24,715 nt of DNA. Source: a virus. Each line of letters starts with the position of its first letter. Position 1 is the stretch's first letter. Location: IMG/VR virus record IMGVR_UViG_3300025012_000277, positions 1 to 24,715 of that record; one strand, 5' to 3'. Shown in pieces: positions 13,234 through 21,477 of the stretch. Both the position numbers and the translations under genes were made by a program. Under the pieces are notes generated by a model that saw nothing but the letters and a program-made list of their open reading frames with translations, was not told the DNA's origin and did no database searches.

Positions 13234-14475
13234 TTAAATTTGTTGTGCTATTTCACACATAGGACTCCTATATGTATTTTTTAATTTAACACATGAGAAA
13301 TATTTTGTATCTCTAAATACTTCTATTGCTCTTTGCATACCATTGTCTCTAGGATTTATACTCTTTAAGTCTCTTTGCTCAAACATATCCCCCTCAATAA
13401 TAATTTTACATTTAGCACGTTGAATAATTGTTCTCATTGTATAAGCATCAATATTCTGTGCTTCAGTTACAAATATACAATCCTTCTCAGAAATCTCAAT
13501 TCCTCTAATTTCAGAAGTTGGTATCAATAAAAGTTTTCCTTCTTCAATTAAATCTTCAACAGCAGACATAGCACCAAATTTACTTGATAAAATACCGCCT
13601 AAACTAGATTGAAGAAGTTTATCATCTCTTGAACCAGGATAATATCCTTGCATTTGTGAATTTTTTAGAGGTACAGAATTGAAAATGATTACACACTTAT
13701 CTATTTCTCCACTATTGATACTTTGCATTATCCAACTCAAAGACAATAGACTTTTAGCACTACCTGCTACTCCGAACAACAATGTAAATACTGTACTATC
13801 CAATGAATCCATTGCTATTATTTGATATGGATCTTTTGGAGTAAATTTATCAAGATATATAGAATTTATTGTTTTTTCTTTTAAAGAAATAAATCCTTTC
13901 TCCGTATTCCACCTTTGTTGATCTACAATTACTCCACTTTCGTCTTCTATTAATAAATATTCATTATTAAGAAGTCCAAAAGTATTGACTGGATTCGATT
14001 TATGATTTTTAATTTCTTGTTGAGACATTATTACTGTCTTATAACCCTTGTAATCAAATTTTTCCTCCTTAAATTCAAACAAATCACAAGGAATACCAAA
14101 TGCTTTTACCTTAATATAAAGATTCAAATCATCAGTCAAAAACAAAATATCATTATCTTCTTGATATGCTTGATAGGAGAAGCCTAAGATAAAGTTATCT
14201 GACTTATGTGTAAGAAACTTGCTTTCGAATGAAAAATCATAATATGTCAATATATCTAAATTAGTTGCATTTTTAATTTTTCTAGTTGCATCTCTAGCTT
14301 GATATCCAACTTCTATTGAGCGTTTCAAACCATCAATTTCTTCAATACAGACTATACATGTGATTACTTTGTCATAATCTTCAAATCTGAATGATTGGTT
14401 TAATAAAACATTTGTATCAACAAATACTCTTCTTCGAGGTGCATTTGAATTAATATATGATGGTTTATTGGGCAA
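13234..14475 (-). CDS. phoH: PIN-PhoH (YlaK-type) ATPase
   Basis: 413 residues, TTG start with AAGGA about 10 bases upstream. The N-terminal PIN ribonuclease domain (about 15-135) shows FVDTNVLLN (Asp20), Glu45/Glu46 and LTDDLNLY (Asp115, Asp116). The C-terminal PhoH domain has Walker A GVAGSAKS (235-242), the sensor-like GDMFEQRD (362-369) and a Walker B region IFVTEAQN (335-341). In most PhoH proteins that region reads DEAQ, so the usual acidic residue is Thr here. PIN-PhoH proteins couple ATP-driven RNA unwinding to RNA cleavage. In a phage this could serve RNA turnover. The gene is 36 bases downstream of the small gene at 14512. Confidence 0.88.
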   Translation of the reverse strand: MPNKPSYINSNAPRRRVFVDTNVLLNQSFRFEDYDKVITCIVCIEEIDGLKRSIEVGYQARDATRKIKNATNLDILTYYDFSFESKFLTHKSDNFILGFSYQAYQEDNDILFLTDDLNLYIKVKAFGIPCDLFEFKEEKFDYKGYKTVIMSQQEIKNHKSNPVNTFGLLNNEYLLIEDESGVIVDQQRWNTEKGFISLKEKTINSIYLDKFTPKDPYQIIAMDSLDSTVFTLLFGVAGSAKSLLSLSWIMQSINSGEIDKCVIIFNSVPLKNSQMQGYYPGSRDDKLLQSSLGGILSSKFGAMSAVEDLIEEGKLLLIPTSEIRGIEISEKDCIFVTEAQNIDAYTMRTIIQRAKCKIIIEGDMFEQRDLKSINPRDNGMQRAIEVFRDTKYFSCVKLKNTYRSPMCEIAQQI

Positions 14476-14511
14476 TATAAACCATTCCTTTGCTTTTTAT
14501 TTTACTGCTCA

Positions 14512-14775
14512 TTATGAGACACATTCACTATTACCATTACTATTAAACAAATACTTCTGATTTTCTTTTACCTCATTAATATTCTGTTTATCTTTATCGT
14601 TCTGCTTTAATCTAATAAGATAATTATATAATGGATCTGTAATATATCGCTGTTTACGCAATTTACTACTAAACTTTCCTATTACTACTAGATTATCTCC
14701 ATATGATCCATGTGTCTGTCGCAAGATATTGCGAATTATTAAGTATGTCATTTCATTTTTTGAGATTCTTTCCAA
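14512..14775 (-). CDS. Unknown 87-residue basic protein
   Basis: 87 residues from a TTG at 14773-14775; AAGGAG lies about 12 bases upstream, a little far, and an ATG eight codons in lacks a ribosome site. The core NEMTYLIIRNILRQTHGSYG, then VIGKFSSKLRKQRYITDPLY, is helical and basic with a conserved-looking feel; the C-terminal third is polar and probably loose. No family was recognised. It is the first gene after the long structured gene-free region, and the hairpin ACTCC-AAA-GGAGT overlaps its Shine-Dalgarno site, so translation could be controlled by folding of the leader. Confidence 0.62.
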   Translation of the reverse strand: MERISKNEMTYLIIRNILRQTHGSYGDNLVVIGKFSSKLRKQRYITDPLYNYLIRLKQNDKDKQNINEVKENQKYLFNSNGNSECVS

Positions 14776-14796
14776 GTTTTATAAGGACTCCTTTGG

Positions 14797-14833
14797 AGTT
14801 ATTTGTATATTGTTAACATTATTATATATTTAA
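14797..14833 (-). repeat. Sequence block shared with 22898-22924
   Basis: AGTTATTTGTA (14797-14807) and ATTATTATATATTTAA (14818-14833) are both found, in the same order, at 22898-22908 and 22909-22924; here about 10 extra bases separate them. In the minus strand the second block contains TATATAATAAT, which resembles a -10 element, but no sigma-A -35 is at the right distance in either copy. It may be a promoter for the phage polymerase or another sigma factor. Confidence 0.5.
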
Positions 14834-15345
14834 ACTGCAATCGACCATACAGTTTAATAGCAATTTTAGTAGGGAAGAGTAAGTAATAAATTTAAAACTT
14901 ACTCCTTTGCCCTCTATTTAGTTCGATATGCCGTGGTCAAGCACAAGCCCTCACTTCAAATTGAGTTTGGGTAAAATTCATGTGCTAACAGCATATTTGT
15001 CTCCTATTTTCATCCGACCAAAGACTACTCATATTTGACTAAGCAGAAATTATGTGGGAAACTTAGATGTCAATCTAATGGTGTATTATCTATAACCCTT
15101 CTTGCATTACGCTCACTTCGATAATACTAGATGCTCATTTTGTTTACTAATCTTATTGGCAAAATCAATAAACAAAATCGCTAAAGCTTTTTACTAACAT
15201 AAGCCAATATCACAGTCTCGTTAGTAAGGAAAAATCAATAAATGAGATAGTCGAAAACCTTGATATATAAGGGTTTCTCTACTCATAATAACAAGCGAAT
15301 TAAAATTTGCTCAAACCGTTGTGGGAGTAGGTTTGTAGGCATTTT
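14831..15345 (-). ncRNA. Candidate large structured RNA: chain of strong hairpins
   Basis: About 570 bases between stop codon 15360 and start 14775 hold no gene. Perfect or near-perfect stems follow one another: ATGAG/CTCAT with AAACCTT/AAGGGTTT inside (15242-15286), TTACTAAC/GTTAGTAA (15191-15198, 15220-15227), ATTTTGTTTA/TAAACAAAAT (15137-15146, 15169-15178), GTATTATC/GATAATAC (15083-15090, 15120-15127), TTAGAT/ATCTAA (15063-15078), a nested multi-stem ATATGC, AGCACA, CCC, TCA with partners (14926-14996), GAGTAAGT/ACTTACTC (14877-14904) and TAAACTG/CAGTTTA (14831-14856). The size and style recall ROOL-type phage RNAs of about 580 nt. No known family was matched; a group I intron core was looked for and not found. 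Confidence 0.5.
15314..15330 (-). repeat. 17-base block shared with 22874-22890
   Basis: AACCGTTGTGGGAGTAG here and AACCATTGTGGGAGTAG at 22874-22890 differ at one base and have a GC content unusual for this DNA. In the minus strand both read CTACTCCCACAAYGGTT and are followed some bases later by TTATTATGA. Here the block forms a small hairpin, AAACC with GGTTT, at the 5' end of the structured region. Confidence 0.55.
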
Positions 15346-15359
15346 AAAAACATACACAT

Positions 15360-16151
15360 TTATTTATTTCTATATTCTTTTTGCTTGTCGGCATTATAAT
15401 TTCTCCATATTTCTTTCCAACATTCCTTACAATATTTCTGATTTTTCCCTGTTTTCTTAACTAATTCTTCACATCCTTCGTTCTCACATTTAATTACTCC
15501 ATTTTCACCATTAAACCAATCAAAATAATACCCAATATTATAAAAATTATTTACTTCAAATACAATATCATTACTTAACTCAATATTTTCAATGAACAAT
15601 AAATTAACTCTCCCCCTATTTCTAATATCTATATATCCCATATTAGATAAATAATTAATGATAATATTTATATCATATGTATCAGGAATCTTAGACATTT
15701 GTTTAATTTCTTTATACAATTCCACTTTTCCACCAAAAAAGTTAAACTTTGATGCATTATTAAACTTTTGCAAACATAATTCCTTATTTAATTTTGTCTT
15801 AATCATCAATGTGAACAACACTTTTTTATAATGTTCCTCAATTTCTAATCCATTGATATATTCAATTTCTTTATCTGTAACTTGAATACTGTTTATCACT
15901 ATTAGTTTATTAATACCTTTACTTCCATATCTTAATGCAGAATTAATTATCTTAAAATATTTTACCCTATTAAATTCTATAATGTACTTCTCACAAAACT
16001 CATAGATCAATATCTTTCTTTGTTTCGCAGATATTTTCATTTCCTGTTTATAATATTTTACCAATATTTTTAATTCATATGCTATATACTTAGTTAAAAA
16101 TCCTTCCTTTAATAATCTTTCGGCATATAATTTCTCATTATATTTTATCAA
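15360..16151 (-). CDS. Zinc-finger protein coupled to the RNA polymerase gene
   Basis: 263 residues. The start is a TTG at 16149-16151 with GGAGG 7 bases upstream; its TTGA overlaps the TGA stop of the polymerase gene, so translation is coupled and the ribosome site lies inside the polymerase gene. The C-terminal 46 residues form a zinc motif, CENEGC (Cys222, Cys227) and YCKEC (Cys241, Cys244), followed by WKEIWRNYNADKQKEYR, a pattern common in small phage DNA-binding proteins. Residues 1-215 are mostly helical, basic and not recognised; KIPDTYDINIIINYLSNMGYI and RVNLLFIENIEL may be a winged-helix-like unit. The context suggests a cofactor that gives the polymerase promoter specificity or processivity, but this is inference. 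Confidence 0.75.
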   Translation of the reverse strand: MIKYNEKLYAERLLKEGFLTKYIAYELKILVKYYKQEMKISAKQRKILIYEFCEKYIIEFNRVKYFKIINSALRYGSKGINKLIVINSIQVTDKEIEYINGLEIEEHYKKVLFTLMIKTKLNKELCLQKFNNASKFNFFGGKVELYKEIKQMSKIPDTYDINIIINYLSNMGYIDIRNRGRVNLLFIENIELSNDIVFEVNNFYNIGYYFDWFNGENGVIKCENEGCEELVKKTGKNQKYCKECWKEIWRNYNADKQKEYRNK

Positions 16152-18928
16152 ATTTTTACCTCCATTAATTTATACTTCTTGTTTAAATATTCTATTGTCC
16201 CTTCTTTATTTTGCATAGGAAATAGTATAGGCGATTGTATTCTATTATTCTTTACATTCTGAAACATATATTTCCCATAGATATTCCATAATAAATCTTT
16301 ATTAGAACTAGGTATTTTTACATAGAATATTTCTACTAAATAATTTACTAATTCATAAACATTGGAACATATTTTTGTCATATCCTTTTTAAACTTTTCA
16401 TATATTCCATTTGTTTGTGATTCTATACTATCATCGTGTTTTCCATTAGTTGATATTGCATTAGTCCCAATATTACTTAAATCTCTAATCTCCTCTTTAA
16501 AACTCTTATATCTTTCCAATACTTTACCGTATACCTCTTCATTATTTATAATTCCTTGTTTTTGATATTGCATATGTAAATTATCTGCATTTTCAACTTT
16601 TAATTTATTCTTGATATTAAAGTTTATAGATTCAATATGTCTACAGATATTGTTTGCCACACAATCACTGTCAATAACTGGCATGTACTTATGATAGGAG
16701 TTTATAAAGTTTTGTTCATCTATGGTTTTCCTTTTCTGATTCATTAATTGCTCTAATGGAATTCCAAATTTCTGTTTACAAGATAGGTCATATCCACTAA
16801 CATGCTTGTTATATTTAACTCTAGTATGCTTATACAAGTATATAAAAAAGTAAGGATGCCTATCTAATAATAAACTATTATGTAAATTCTTTTTTATCTT
16901 TAGTTCCTCTGAATCATTCTCATCATATTTTTCTCTCTCAACCCATTTATAAGGTATTCCTTTAACTTCTTTCCCAATCTTTGCTTTATCAATTTGAGCG
17001 GACTGTAATTTTGTACACATTTTTAGTCTGTTCATTGTTATTTTATACTCTTCACTATCTTCTTTAAACAAAGGCAATAGAGCATAAGCAGATGTACTTT
17101 TATTTGTAATAGACCCAATAATTGAACCAAATGCAAATAAATCAGCATTAAACAAATCAATAGGTTCTAATATTTTTCTATCTGATTTTGGAACTTCATA
17201 TACTACTGGTAATTCATTTTCGTATATTCCACCAATAATTGTGGAGTCAGATGTGGTTGCTATAGCGTCCATGTCCCAGTCACTTCCTGCCCAGTGCATT
17301 GTTTCCATGCCATGAACATTGACAATAATACCAGATGTACAATATTTATACCATTCATCTAATTTCTCATTTTTTACAAGATTAAGCTTTAAATGTTCAC
17401 TCCTATATGTCAGTGGTGCTCGCATAGAATCTACAATTTTAATACCTTTATTGTTCCAATAATTTGAATAGTATTCTTTTGCTCCTAAAAGTCCAGTGAC
17501 TTCTAACCCACAAACATGTTGCATCATAGCGTAGGGATCGCTCACTAGGGTTTCGAAATTTCCATCAAGTAATAAATCCCCAAGGCAAGCTCTCTTAATC
17601 TTTTTCTTAACAAGATTATATATTTTGTTTCTAATATACTTATCTTTTATCAACTCATGATTTGCAATTAAACTCTTAACCCAATAATTTTTAGGACTAT
17701 TCATATATTTTGCAAATAATTCTTCTGAAATATTTTCTCCGATTAAGAATAATAATGTATAGTATATATTCTCAGAAGTTACTCCATTTATCCAATTTAC
17801 AGTCTTTTCACATATTTTCTCAATGTCTTTTTTATTTAATTTCAGAGTTTGGTTAAATTGATAGTTCATTTTAAGAATATCTTTATCTTCCTTTGGACTG
17901 TATAATGACACTCCCCACTGCAAATTATTCTTTATACAATTCTCTTGATATACTTCAATACTATCAAATGAATCCCAGAGCTTAAACTGTCCTTCGGAAA
18001 TTATTACATCTATATCTTTTAGATTTGTTTTGATGTTATTTCCTTCAGAGTCTTTATAGACTGTATTAACTTCATAATTTCCTCCGTTAACTTCTTGACA
18101 AAAATTTTTTATATCGAATACACAGAGCATCCCTTTCAAAAAGTTCTGCCTTATACACCACTGAGAAGGAACATAATCTAATCCTAGTTCTTTACTCCAA
18201 AGTTCAGCTTGTTTGTAACTTATAAGTCCCTGTCCATCAAATCTATTAAATTCTGCTACAATATCTTTAATTTCAATAATATCATCCTCAGATTTATCTG
18301 TTTCTGTTACAAAGTTTACTTTTATATCCATAGAATTATTTAAGTCTGGAACAACACAAAATCTAGGGGTACTCACAACTTTAGTATTTGACCCTGACAA
18401 ACCCTTGTATGCGTTGAATTTTGATGGGATAAGTTTTTTATTCTTATCCCTACCATTATCAAGAATATCATTAAGTCTATCGACAATTTCTTCATCACAA
18501 AATACTACAGTGGAAACTCTAGATTGAGATGCAGAAGATGAAAATCTAACAAATCGTTTATTATTGAGCAATAAAGAATTTTCAAATAGATATTTATAAT
18601 GTGATTTATGCTCCATAACTACAGTTATGTATTCTGGAATAAACATCATATCATAAATTAACTTCTTTAACTCAATTATCCTATCAGAGTTTTCTTTAGA
18701 TGATTTTGCCTTTTTTAACTTATCTCTCTCAGAATACCAATCTTCAAGTTGTATTAGGTCTACTTGTTTATTTTTAATATCTCTGATGCTTCTTAGTATT
18801 TGGTTGTCTGCTAAAGCAATAATTTCACCATTTTCTTGCGCTTCTTCAAATGTTAAGTCGAAATTGTATTCATATTCCTTTAGTCGTGAACTTTTGAATT
18901 TCATGGTATAGAATTGTCGGTTAATCAA
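16148..18928 (-). CDS. Single-chain two-barrel RNA polymerase, YonO / cellular RdRP superfamily
   Basis: 926 residues, TTG start at 18926-18928 with AGGAGG 10 bases upstream. The first barrel region shows RFSSSASQSRVSTVVF (about 128-143), KFNAYKGLSGSNT (170-182), RFDGQGLISYKQAELW (229-244) and PSQWCIRQNFLKGML (254-268). The same run of motifs is seen in cellular RdRPs (SSSQLR, DGxGxIS, QIRxxGxKGM). The second barrel shows KIVDSMRAPLTYRSEHL (497-513), VNVHGMETMHWAGSDWDMDA (536-555) with the catalytic Asp550-x-Asp552-x-Asp554. The usual D-x-D-G-D has Met553 in place of Gly. About 905 residues is the size of SPbeta YonO, a DNA-dependent RNA polymerase for late genes. Expected role: transcription of phage genes; RNA-templated activity cannot be excluded. 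The partner gene overlaps its stop. Confidence 0.85.
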   Translation of the reverse strand: MINRQFYTMKFKSSRLKEYEYNFDLTFEEAQENGEIIALADNQILRSIRDIKNKQVDLIQLEDWYSERDKLKKAKSSKENSDRIIELKKLIYDMMFIPEYITVVMEHKSHYKYLFENSLLLNNKRFVRFSSSASQSRVSTVVFCDEEIVDRLNDILDNGRDKNKKLIPSKFNAYKGLSGSNTKVVSTPRFCVVPDLNNSMDIKVNFVTETDKSEDDIIEIKDIVAEFNRFDGQGLISYKQAELWSKELGLDYVPSQWCIRQNFLKGMLCVFDIKNFCQEVNGGNYEVNTVYKDSEGNNIKTNLKDIDVIISEGQFKLWDSFDSIEVYQENCIKNNLQWGVSLYSPKEDKDILKMNYQFNQTLKLNKKDIEKICEKTVNWINGVTSENIYYTLLFLIGENISEELFAKYMNSPKNYWVKSLIANHELIKDKYIRNKIYNLVKKKIKRACLGDLLLDGNFETLVSDPYAMMQHVCGLEVTGLLGAKEYYSNYWNNKGIKIVDSMRAPLTYRSEHLKLNLVKNEKLDEWYKYCTSGIIVNVHGMETMHWAGSDWDMDAIATTSDSTIIGGIYENELPVVYEVPKSDRKILEPIDLFNADLFAFGSIIGSITNKSTSAYALLPLFKEDSEEYKITMNRLKMCTKLQSAQIDKAKIGKEVKGIPYKWVEREKYDENDSEELKIKKNLHNSLLLDRHPYFFIYLYKHTRVKYNKHVSGYDLSCKQKFGIPLEQLMNQKRKTIDEQNFINSYHKYMPVIDSDCVANNICRHIESINFNIKNKLKVENADNLHMQYQKQGIINNEEVYGKVLERYKSFKEEIRDLSNIGTNAISTNGKHDDSIESQTNGIYEKFKKDMTKICSNVYELVNYLVEIFYVKIPSSNKDLLWNIYGKYMFQNVKNNRIQSPILFPMQNKEGTIEYLNKKYKLMEVKI

Positions 18929-18957
18929 TACTTATTTACCTCCTATTTTATTATAAT

Positions 18958-18993
18958 GTGTATAAAGAAGAGTTTATACTATCCTTTATACAC
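18958..18993 (-). promoter_or_regulatory. 9-base-pair hairpin before the RNA polymerase gene
   Basis: GTGTATAAA (18958-18966) and TTTATACAC (18985-18993) are perfect complements around an 18-base loop. The hairpin fills the gap between the stop at 19003 and the AGGAGG of the polymerase gene. No U-tract follows (ATTATAATAAAAT), so attenuation, processing or binding of a regulator is as likely as termination; it could tune how much polymerase is made. Confidence 0.5.
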
Positions 18994-19002
18994 CTCTAAA
19001 TT

Positions 19003-19452
19003 CTAACAAGTCGTAATTAAATCATCAAACATTTCACCTAATTTATCTTTGCCAATTCCATAAATAACTTCGTTTTTCTGAATTGGCATACCTTGCATCC
19101 ACTCAAACACATTTCTAGATACAAACTCTCCATTAATATAAAACGGTTTCTTTCCTTTATACTCAAATATTGCTCCAATACTTTCTAAATGTTCACCATA
19201 TTCTGGTTTATGCATATATTTATATTGATTAAACGTAACAGTCACCCATAATTCACACCTAAGTTCATCTTTAAAACATCTTGATCCTTCTTCCATATAT
19301 TCTAAATATTCTACTAACACATTGATTTGCTTGGAAGCTAATGTTCCTAATGTTCCTAATTTTAATAAGATAAATTCTTCTATCTTTTCAGTCAAAGCAA
19401 TTTCAATTTCTTCAAAATTCAATTCAGTTACTATAAATCTTTTATCTAACAT
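19003..19452 (-). CDS. Unknown 149-residue protein
   Basis: 149 residues, ATG with GAAGGAG 8 bases upstream. Not recognised. The N-terminal half is helical and leucine-rich (FEEIEIALTEKIEEFILLKL, QINVLVEYLEYMEEG); the C-terminal half looks mixed, with ELWVTVTFNQYKYMHKPEYG and a FYINGEFVSRNVFEWMQGMP segment. It has two isolated cysteines and no zinc pattern. It lies 37 bases downstream of the second ParB-like gene and just upstream of the hairpin leader of the RNA polymerase gene, so it is likely in the same operon. Confidence 0.7.
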   Translation of the reverse strand: MLDKRFIVTELNFEEIEIALTEKIEEFILLKLGTLGTLASKQINVLVEYLEYMEEGSRCFKDELRCELWVTVTFNQYKYMHKPEYGEHLESIGAIFEYKGKKPFYINGEFVSRNVFEWMQGMPIQKNEVIYGIGKDKLGEMFDDLITTC

Positions 19453-19489
19453 AATTCATTCTCCTTCTTGTGTGGGTAAAAACCCAAAA

Positions 19490-20287
19490 TTAATCTTCTA
19501 ACTTACTAAATTTTAACTTCTTGCTTTCATCTTTTAAACCTTTATTATAATTCTCTACAAATACCCATGCATATTTAATACTATTATCCTTCTTCATTAC
19601 ATTATTAGAAACATCTTTAGCAATATCACTAGCGGTAACTTTTTTATTTAGGAACGCTTGAATAAATCTTTTGTCATCTATTTCATCTTTATATGTTATA
19701 TAGAATTTAGTCATTCCTTTTAAAAAATGTGCATTCATTGCTTTTTTATCAGAACTCCAAACACTACTATGTAACCCAATAAATTGCTCAAAACTTGATT
19801 TATCCATACTTTTAAATATTTCTTCCATAGTAAGTCCTGCATTGATTACACCATTGCCATTCTTAATATCTGCTGTTTTTATTTTATATCCAACCGAATC
19901 TAATATATTTACCAAAGAATTTGTTGAAGGATCAAATTTACCTTTAACTTTTGCATTTAACATTCTTCCAGATGTTTGCGGTCTTTTCTTTGAGTTTCTT
20001 TTATGAAACCATTCATGTTCCTCTTCGTCAGTAAGACCTTCTCTTACTTCACATTTCAATACTTTCCAACCCATACACTTAACAATAGCAATAGTATGTT
20101 GTCCATCTCCTACACGATATTCTTCTTCACCTTCTTTATTGATTCTTAAACTTACAGCAGGAGCATCAACTTCATTTATATCAAAAATAGCAACCTTTTC
20201 TTTCACGAAATCCTCTTTAATAATTCTCTGATAATCCAAATACGAATGTAATTTATCAACTGACAAATTTTTAAAATATCTTTTCAT
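19490..20287 (-). CDS. ParB/sulfiredoxin-fold protein (second of a tandem pair)
   Basis: 265 residues, ATG with GAAGGAG about 11 bases upstream, inside the end of the preceding gene (2 bases between stop and start). The N-terminal 100 residues have the ParB-type nuclease fold: LDYQRIIKEDFV, then VSLRINKEGEEEYRVGDGQHTIA with the DGQH motif at 61-64, then LKCEVREGLTDEEEHEWFHKRN. This is the layout of phage proteins of the DUF6551 type. The C-terminal part (about 110-265) is helical and not recognised. No HTH is obvious. ParB-fold proteins bind CTP or cut DNA depending on the branch; the DGQH branch has been linked to neither with certainty. It may work with its upstream ParB-like partner. Confidence 0.72.
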   Translation of the reverse strand: MKRYFKNLSVDKLHSYLDYQRIIKEDFVKEKVAIFDINEVDAPAVSLRINKEGEEEYRVGDGQHTIAIVKCMGWKVLKCEVREGLTDEEEHEWFHKRNSKKRPQTSGRMLNAKVKGKFDPSTNSLVNILDSVGYKIKTADIKNGNGVINAGLTMEEIFKSMDKSSFEQFIGLHSSVWSSDKKAMNAHFLKGMTKFYITYKDEIDDKRFIQAFLNKKVTASDIAKDVSNNVMKKDNSIKYAWVFVENYNKGLKDESKKLKFSKLED

Positions 20288-20289
20288 TT

Positions 20290-21477
20290 TTACATATTCT
20301 CCTTCGTCTTTGTATTTTTTAATTTATTTCTTAAATCATTAAATTTATTAATTAAATCTTTCAAACAATCTAATGCAACATCCTTTTCTTCTTGAGTAAT
20401 ATTATATTCAATGTCATATCTTTCAAATAGAAAATCATTTGCCATTTCAATAGATTGTTTAATATTGTCTTGCACACATTCTAATTCATCTAAGAAATTA
20501 AATTCTACTGCAAAATATTTAGGTGTTTTTAAATCCTTTATTATTTCTTTTATATTATTTGGAGTTGTTGAAGTATTCTCTTTTTCTTGATTTATGCTTT
20601 GTTCAATTGGTTTAATTTCTATAGATAATGTTTCACCTCCTTTCTGATTTTTTTTCTCAGGTAACTTAACCTTCTTTTCATCAGATTCAATAAATTGTTT
20701 CTTAAGCCATTCTTTATCGATATCTCCGCTTTTAATTTGTTTGCCGATTTCAATAATGTTCTCTTTAGAAATTTTCTTTTCACCAGTTAGGATATTGTTC
20801 TTAGCTTCTACCCCAACAAGTTCTGCAATTTCATTAACCGTATTAGCATATTTTCCATTATCACGAATAGATTTCTCAGTTACTCCATGTTGTTTACCTA
20901 TACGTTCAGCAGTTAATATTGCTTGAAATTTATCATCTTCTGGTTGACGGTAATAGTTACCGTCAACCTCTTTAGTGTGTTGATTAGTCCCCTTTTCATT
21001 CGGTATATTTTTTTTCTCATTTTCATACTGAAGTCCACTTAAATAATACCTTTCTTCAGTACTTAAATTTCTTCTACCAAACTGAAAGTTTATAATCCAA
21101 TCAATGACTTCATATTTTGTAAAAAATTCCTTATACTCAACTTTAAATGATATATTATGTTTAGTACAAATTTCATTCCGATTATGACCATCAATTATAT
21201 ATGTAATATCAGTATTATTATCTTTCCAAACTTTTATTGACTCTGTACACCCCTCCTTTACAATTAATTCTTCTAATTTACTAAATTCTTCCTTAGATAA
21301 AGGAGGAAGTAAATTTTTAAATTGTTCGTCAATTTGCAATTTTATATTCATTTCTTTTGTATTTTCCCTTTCTTTTAAACCATATTTTATTTTTTCTTCT
21401 TCTGACAATTGATAAATTATGCATTCTGATTGTTTGTTTAATTTTTCATATCGTTTTACTTCCTCTCTTTTATTCAT
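20290..21477 (-). CDS. ParB/RepB-like DNA-binding protein (first of a tandem pair)
   Basis: 395 residues from the ATG at 21475-21477, which has GAAGAG 8-10 bases upstream and overlaps the previous stop by 8 bases; the frame is open to a TTG at 21519. ParB-like motifs: PPLSKEEFSKLEELIVKEGC (about 57-77), WKDNNTDITYIIDGHNRNEI with DGHNR at 96-100, then WIINFQFGRRNLSTEERYYL. A helix-turn-helix-like stretch, AERIGKQHGVTEKSIRDNGK, lies near 194-213. The C-terminal third is a charged linker followed by a helical tail that may dimerise. It should bind a DNA site and regulate transcription or partition. No ParA ATPase is visible in the window. Confidence 0.8.
   Translation of the reverse strand: MNKREEVKRYEKLNKQSECIIYQLSEEEKIKYGLKERENTKEMNIKLQIDEQFKNLLPPLSKEEFSKLEELIVKEGCTESIKVWKDNNTDITYIIDGHNRNEICTKHNISFKVEYKEFFTKYEVIDWIINFQFGRRNLSTEERYYLSGLQYENEKKNIPNEKGTNQHTKEVDGNYYRQPEDDKFQAILTAERIGKQHGVTEKSIRDNGKYANTVNEIAELVGVEAKNNILTGEKKISKENIIEIGKQIKSGDIDKEWLKKQFIESDEKKVKLPEKKNQKGGETLSIEIKPIEQSINQEKENTSTTPNNIKEIIKDLKTPKYFAVEFNFLDELECVQDNIKQSIEMANDFLFERYDIEYNITQEEKDVALDCLKDLINKFNDLRNKLKNTKTKENM

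Noticed and set aside
14776-15359. Group I or group II self-splicing intron
   Set aside because: No recognisable P3-P7 core, guanosine site or domain V was found, and the region lies between complete genes rather than inside one.
15260-15460. Plus-strand 66-codon frame across the start of the structured region and the zinc-finger gene
   Set aside because: It overlaps the zinc-coding end of the 15360-16151 gene and has no ribosome site or family resemblance.
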